Source: Chitinophagaceae bacterium
GTDB lineage: Bacteria; Bacteroidota; Bacteroidia; Chitinophagales; Chitinophagaceae
Direction: 5' to 3'
Assembly: GCA_023229465.1 (NCBI GenBank)
Contig: JALNZE010000040.1
Span: 1-8,128, forward strand
DNA: 8,128 nucleotides
The notes under the pieces are model-generated. The model made no database searches. It saw nothing but the letters and a program-made list of their open reading frames with translations, and was not told the origin of the DNA. The first letter of the stretch is position 1. Every line of letters begins with the position of its first letter. The position numbers and the translations under genes are program-made. Below are positions 6,287 to 8,128 of this stretch, piece after piece.

Positions 6287-6967
6287 TTATTGTATAAAAT
6301 TTTTAAGTTTTTGTTCATCAAGTATGTTTATTTCCCGGTTACTAACAGATATGATTTTATTGGTTTTCATTCTTGATAAAGCCCTTGAAGTGGTTTCCCG
6401 GGTAGTACCACTGATGGCAGCCAAATCTTCAATCCTGATATTGGCTAATTTTCCCTTGCCTACTTCCAAGAGTGTTAGTAATGATCTGGCTATTCTTACA
6501 TTCGCTTTTTCAGTGCTCATAATGGTTAAATGCGTATATAAGTCTGAAATAAAGTCGTTGTACTGAAAGGCTAAAAAAGAACAGGCTGCCCTACTTTTTT
6601 GAATTAAGCTGTATATCATTCTTGAAGTAAGTGCGCAACAGGTAATGTCTGTAATGCATTGGGCGGTAGATTCGTAGTTGGAATGATTATTCAATGATTC
6701 CATACCAATGGTAGTACCACTCTTCCTTAAGGTTATGAAAAACGGCTTGTCAGACAGTGTTTCCTTGGAAAGTTTTAGCGCCCCTTCCTGTACAAAAAAA
6801 CAGGATGTGGCCGCGCTCCCCTCCTTATAAATAATTTCACCTTTCCTGTATTCATTTACCACTTTACCCTTATTAAGCAACTCTTTTTCGCTTCCCTTTA
6901 ATACTTCGTAGATACAACTACTTTTATAGGCACAGGATTTACAGTCAATCTGGAGGGGGCTCGTCAT
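6287..6967 (-). CDS. Crp/Fnr family regulator with FNR-type iron-sulfur cysteines
   Basis: A 226-residue regulator of the Crp/Fnr superfamily: an N-terminal Cys cluster, a cyclic-nucleotide-like beta-roll (about 25-115), a dimerisation helix (about 120-155) and a winged helix-turn-helix (about 175-226). The cysteines match E. coli FNR in spacing: C9-x2-C12-x5-C18 at the N-terminus, and C111, which aligns with FNR C122 when S-T-A-Q-x7-C is set against S-F-A-Q-x7-C. This predicts a [4Fe-4S] oxygen or redox sensor. The position of the cAMP-binding arginine of CRP holds Ser, arguing against cAMP. The recognition helix T-T-R-E-T-T-S-R has R190, E191 and R195 at the CRP R180/E181/R185 positions. 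A TTG at 6979 would add four residues, but I chose the ATG at 6967 because it leaves a short leader behind the predicted promoter. It heads the kinase cluster, and the upstream gap holds two CRP-like palindromes, implying autoregulation. Confidence 0.9.
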   Translation of the reverse strand: MTSPLQIDCKSCAYKSSCIYEVLKGSEKELLNKGKVVNEYRKGEIIYKEGSAATSCFFVQEGALKLSKETLSDKPFFITLRKSGTTIGMESLNNHSNYESTAQCITDITCCALTSRMIYSLIQKSRAACSFLAFQYNDFISDLYTHLTIMSTEKANVRIARSLLTLLEVGKGKLANIRIEDLAAISGTTRETTSRALSRMKTNKIISVSNREINILDEQKLKNFIQ

Positions 6968-6988
6968 GGATAATTTCAATAGTTTTCA

Positions 6989-6996
6989 CAAAATAA
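6989..6996 (-). promoter_or_regulatory. Possible -7 promoter element for the Crp/Fnr regulator cluster
   Basis: The minus strand reads TTATTTTG, matching the TAnnTTTG element at all fixed positions but the second. It predicts a transcription start near 6983, about 16 bases before the ATG. Measured from there, the two upstream palindromes are centred at about -41.5 and -63.5. No -33 TTG is visible, which is common at activator-dependent promoters. The call rests largely on this spacing and is tentative. Confidence 0.35.
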
Positions 6997-7016
6997 ATAG
7001 AATCATTAAACATTCA

Positions 7017-7032
7017 TGTGACTCCCATCACA
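7017..7032. promoter_or_regulatory. CRP-like palindromic operator, proximal site
   Basis: The sequence TGTGACTCCCATCACA is a perfect TGTGA-N6-TCACA palindrome, the exact half-site layout of E. coli CRP operators. Its centre is 57.5 bases before the ATG of the Crp/Fnr regulator and 22 bases from a second perfect copy. The region lies between the hbd stop and the regulator start, so it most likely controls the regulator and the kinases behind it. That regulator, with a CRP-like Arg-Glu-x3-Arg helix, is the best candidate to bind it. Confidence 0.72.
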
Positions 7033-7038
7033 ATTCAA

Positions 7039-7054
7039 TGTGATGTTTATCACA
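7039..7054. promoter_or_regulatory. CRP-like palindromic operator, distal site
   Basis: The sequence TGTGATGTTTATCACA is a second perfect TGTGA-N6-TCACA palindrome. The two sites share both half-sites but have different six-base centres, as expected of selected binding sites rather than a simple sequence duplication. The 22-base centre-to-centre distance is about two helical turns, placing two dimers on the same face of the DNA. If the proximal site is a class II activator site, this one would sit at about -63.5, a class I distance. Confidence 0.72.
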
Positions 7055-7103
7055 AAATAGTATATTATAAACACACAGATTGCAAGTTCAGCGGTGGCTA
7101 TAC

Positions 7104-7958
7104 TCACACCCCATACACATAAAAACCTTTCCCCTTTTTTCTGCCCAGCTCCCCTGATTCCATTTTTGCTTTTTGAATGGGAGAGGGTATGAGCCTTGCC
7201 GGTTTTCCCAATGCCTCCCACACAATATTGCTTACAGCAAGGTTGATGTCTATGCCAATCAGGTCCATCAATCTGAAAGGACCCATTTTAAACCCGGTGG
7301 TTTCCATTACGGCATCAATGGTTTCAATAGTAGCCAGCCCGGATTCAACCAGTTTCATCGCTTCCAGGTAATACTGCCTTGCTACCCTGTTTACGATAAA
7401 GCCGGGGGCATCATTACATACAACGGGTATTTTGCCCAATGCTTTGGTAAGCATAACCATCGTTTCTACTATCGCGGTATCCGTTTGTGCCGCTTTTACC
7501 ACTTCCACCAGTTTCATTATTGGGGCGGGATTAAAAAAATGCAGCCCTACTACTCTCGATGGATGCTGAACAGTGGCTGCCAACTCAGTTACAGAGATAG
7601 AGGAAGTATTGGTGGCAAAGATGGATGTGGATGTATTAATAACAGACAGTTGGCTAAAAAGGGCCGCTTTAGCTTCTTTTTGTTCTGTAATAGCTTCAAT
7701 ACACAGATCGGCTATGCAATCCCGGATATGACCGGTAAACCTGATCCGCTCTAAACAGGCAAGTTGCCGGGCTGCGTTTATTTTTCCGTTAGAAACATAC
7801 CATTCCAGGTTTTTTGTAATGGCAGAACGGCTTTTCTCCAGCATATCGTGGCTAACATCAAACTGAATAGTATCAAAACCTGCCATAGCCGCTACCTGCG
7901 CGATTCCACTACCCATGGTTCCCGCCCCACAAACACATATCGTTTTGATGTTATTCAT
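7104..7958 (-). CDS. hbd: 3-hydroxybutyryl-CoA dehydrogenase (3-hydroxyacyl-CoA dehydrogenase family)
   Basis: A 284-residue NAD(P)-dependent dehydrogenase interconverting 3-hydroxyacyl-CoA and 3-oxoacyl-CoA, used in fatty-acid oxidation, butyrate-type or polyhydroxyalkanoate metabolism, or phenylacetate breakdown. The N-terminal Rossmann domain starts with G-A-G-T-M-G at 11-16 and an acidic residue (D34) at the end of strand 2, suggesting NAD rather than NADP. The catalytic set keeps the exact spacing of the human enzyme: S119, H140 in G-L-H-F-F-N-P, E152 and N190 in G-F-I-V-N-R. The C-terminal helical domain (about 187-284) includes G-P-F-R-L-M-D-L-I-G and ends G-R-K-K-G-K-G-F-Y. This is a complete single-domain-pair enzyme, not the larger fused FadB or PaaH type. 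Its physiological substrate cannot be fixed because no thiolase or crotonase gene is nearby. Only 47 bases separate its ATG from the IS end, so its promoter region has been replaced or shortened. Confidence 0.92.
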   Translation of the reverse strand: MNNIKTICVCGAGTMGSGIAQVAAMAGFDTIQFDVSHDMLEKSRSAITKNLEWYVSNGKINAARQLACLERIRFTGHIRDCIADLCIEAITEQKEAKAALFSQLSVINTSTSIFATNTSSISVTELAATVQHPSRVVGLHFFNPAPIMKLVEVVKAAQTDTAIVETMVMLTKALGKIPVVCNDAPGFIVNRVARQYYLEAMKLVESGLATIETIDAVMETTGFKMGPFRLMDLIGIDINLAVSNIVWEALGKPARLIPSPIQKAKMESGELGRKKGKGFYVYGV

Positions 7959-7968
7959 CTATTACCGG

Positions 7969-7976
7969 CAAAGCTA
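7969..7976 (-). promoter_or_regulatory. Possible -7 promoter element for hbd
   Basis: The minus strand reads TAGCTTTG, a match to TAnnTTTG, ten bases before the hbd ATG; the predicted mRNA leader would be only about 4-5 bases. No -33 TTG is visible upstream, where there is a C/G-rich run and then the IS end at 8006. If the element is real, its upstream half may originate from the IS or the promoter may be weakened. Confidence 0.35.
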
Positions 7977-8004
7977 AGTGATTGTATCATTAGCGCCCAC
8001 CCCC

Positions 8005-8027
8005 CCAGGGCAAACGCATCTAAATTT
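8005..8027. repeat. Terminal inverted repeat of the right IS copy
   Basis: These bases are the exact reverse complement of 105-127. The element proper probably begins at 8006 with CAGGG, and 8005 belongs to a run of seven C (8000-8006). The transposase stop codon (TAG, complement of 8020-8022) lies inside this repeat, so the element has no spacer between gene and end on this side. Confidence 0.87.
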
Positions 8028-8128
8028 GGCACAAGAGCAGATTAGCCAAGAAGTCTTCATCCCAGCCACAGAGTAACCGTTTGTTTTTAATACTTCTTTT
8101 TTTACTGTTTTCGTTTTTCAACAGGTTC
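8006..8128 (-). mobile_element. ISAs1-family insertion sequence, right copy (3' transposase end, rest lies outside the window)
   Basis: The end of an insertion sequence continuing past the right edge. It is identified by the terminal repeat shared with the left edge and by an adjoining transposase C-terminus. It has the same direction as the left copy, so the two bracket the intervening 7.9 kb as direct repeats. It sits 47 bases upstream of the hbd start. Confidence 0.87.
8020..8128 (-). CDS. ISAs1-family transposase, C-terminal fragment (truncated by window edge)
   Basis: The last 35 codons and stop are visible. The segment L-L-K-N-E-N-S-K-K-R-S-I-K-N-K-R followed by G-W-D-E-D-F-L is the characteristic basic C-terminus of ISAs1/H-repeat transposases, which end in K-x-K-R-x-x-A/C-G-W-D-x-x-Y/F-L. 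The fragment lies after the catalytic core, so no DDE residue is visible. The reading frame is open to the window edge, giving no sign of decay. The left-edge fragment covers the other terminus of such a protein, so the two do not overlap and their identity cannot be compared beyond the terminal repeats. Confidence 0.85.
   Translation of the reverse strand, partial: NLLKNENSKKRSIKNKRLLCGWDEDFLANLLLCQI

Noticed and set aside
6968..6979. TTG start four codons upstream for the Crp/Fnr regulator
   Set aside because: The extra residues carry no conserved feature, and TTG would leave almost no leader behind the predicted promoter. The ATG at 6967 is preferred, though the TTG cannot be excluded.
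6986..6990. A third TCACA half-site just before the regulator start
   Set aside because: It lies about 42 bases from the proximal palindrome, but the matching TGTGA half is absent, so it is not counted as an operator.
7006..7221. A 71-codon minus-strand frame overlapping the end of hbd and the palindromes
   Set aside because: It is out of frame with hbd for most of its length, ends inside the operator region and shows no family features. The palindromes and the intergenic setting explain this stretch better.
7173..7754. A 193-codon open frame on the plus strand opposite hbd
   Set aside because: It lies wholly antisense to a gene with every catalytic residue in place, and its product is rich in His, Tyr, Gly and Cys with no recognisable domain. 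It is a shadow frame.
127..8005. A true composite transposon with accessory cargo
   Set aside because: The segment contains gldC, yqeY and cvpA, which are normally fixed chromosomal genes, and no resistance or other typical cargo. It is kept only as a structural observation until the outer flanks are seen.

Overview
This window looks like chromosome from a member of the Bacteroidota, probably near the Chitinophagaceae or a related soil or freshwater lineage. Three things suggest this: a gldC gene, a family essentially confined to the phylum; start sites with A/T-rich leaders and no Shine-Dalgarno; and TAnnTTTG-type -7 elements (TACTTTTGC upstream of gldC). All eight complete genes lie on the minus strand, so the layout below runs right to left, in the direction of transcription.

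Both edges are occupied by ISAs1-family insertion sequences. At the right edge (8006-8128) is the 3' end of a transposase, with its stop codon inside the terminal repeat. At the left edge (1-126) is the 5' end of a transposase reading the same way. The two inward-facing ends carry an identical terminal repeat in opposite orientation. The 7.9 kb between them is therefore bracketed by two same-direction copies of what is probably one element, a composite-transposon-like arrangement. Its cargo, however, is mostly ordinary chromosomal genes.

Inside the bracket the order is as follows. (1) A 3-hydroxybutyryl-CoA dehydrogenase (hbd) starts only 47 bp from the right IS end. (2) After a 136 bp gap come an FNR-like Crp/Fnr regulator and two PAS-containing, membrane-free histidine kinases: a hybrid HisKA kinase with a receiver, then a three-PAS HisKA_3 kinase. 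They are probably co-transcribed. (3) A GT4 glycosyltransferase has its own -7 element almost touching the start codon. (4) A tight gldC-yqeY-cvpA cluster has a good -7 element in front.

The most interesting part is the regulator and its upstream region. The protein has the complete FNR pattern of cysteines (C-x2-C-x5-C at the N-terminus plus one aligned with FNR Cys122) and lacks the cAMP-binding arginine. This predicts an Fe-S oxygen or redox sensor. Its recognition helix nevertheless carries the CRP-type Arg-Glu-x3-Arg, and the intergenic region in front of it has two perfect TGTGA-N6-TCACA palindromes 22 bp apart, placed near -41.5 and -63.5 of a plausible promoter. This suggests an autoregulated, redox-sensing FNR-type protein that has moved to a CRP-type operator and sits at the head of a cytoplasmic two-kinase signalling unit. 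The first PAS domain of the second kinase resembles the Aer/NifL type, which would also fit redox sensing. No partner response regulator or phosphotransfer protein is encoded in the window.

No rRNA, tRNA, CRISPR array or convincing intrinsic terminator was seen. No gene-free stretch exceeds 300 bases.
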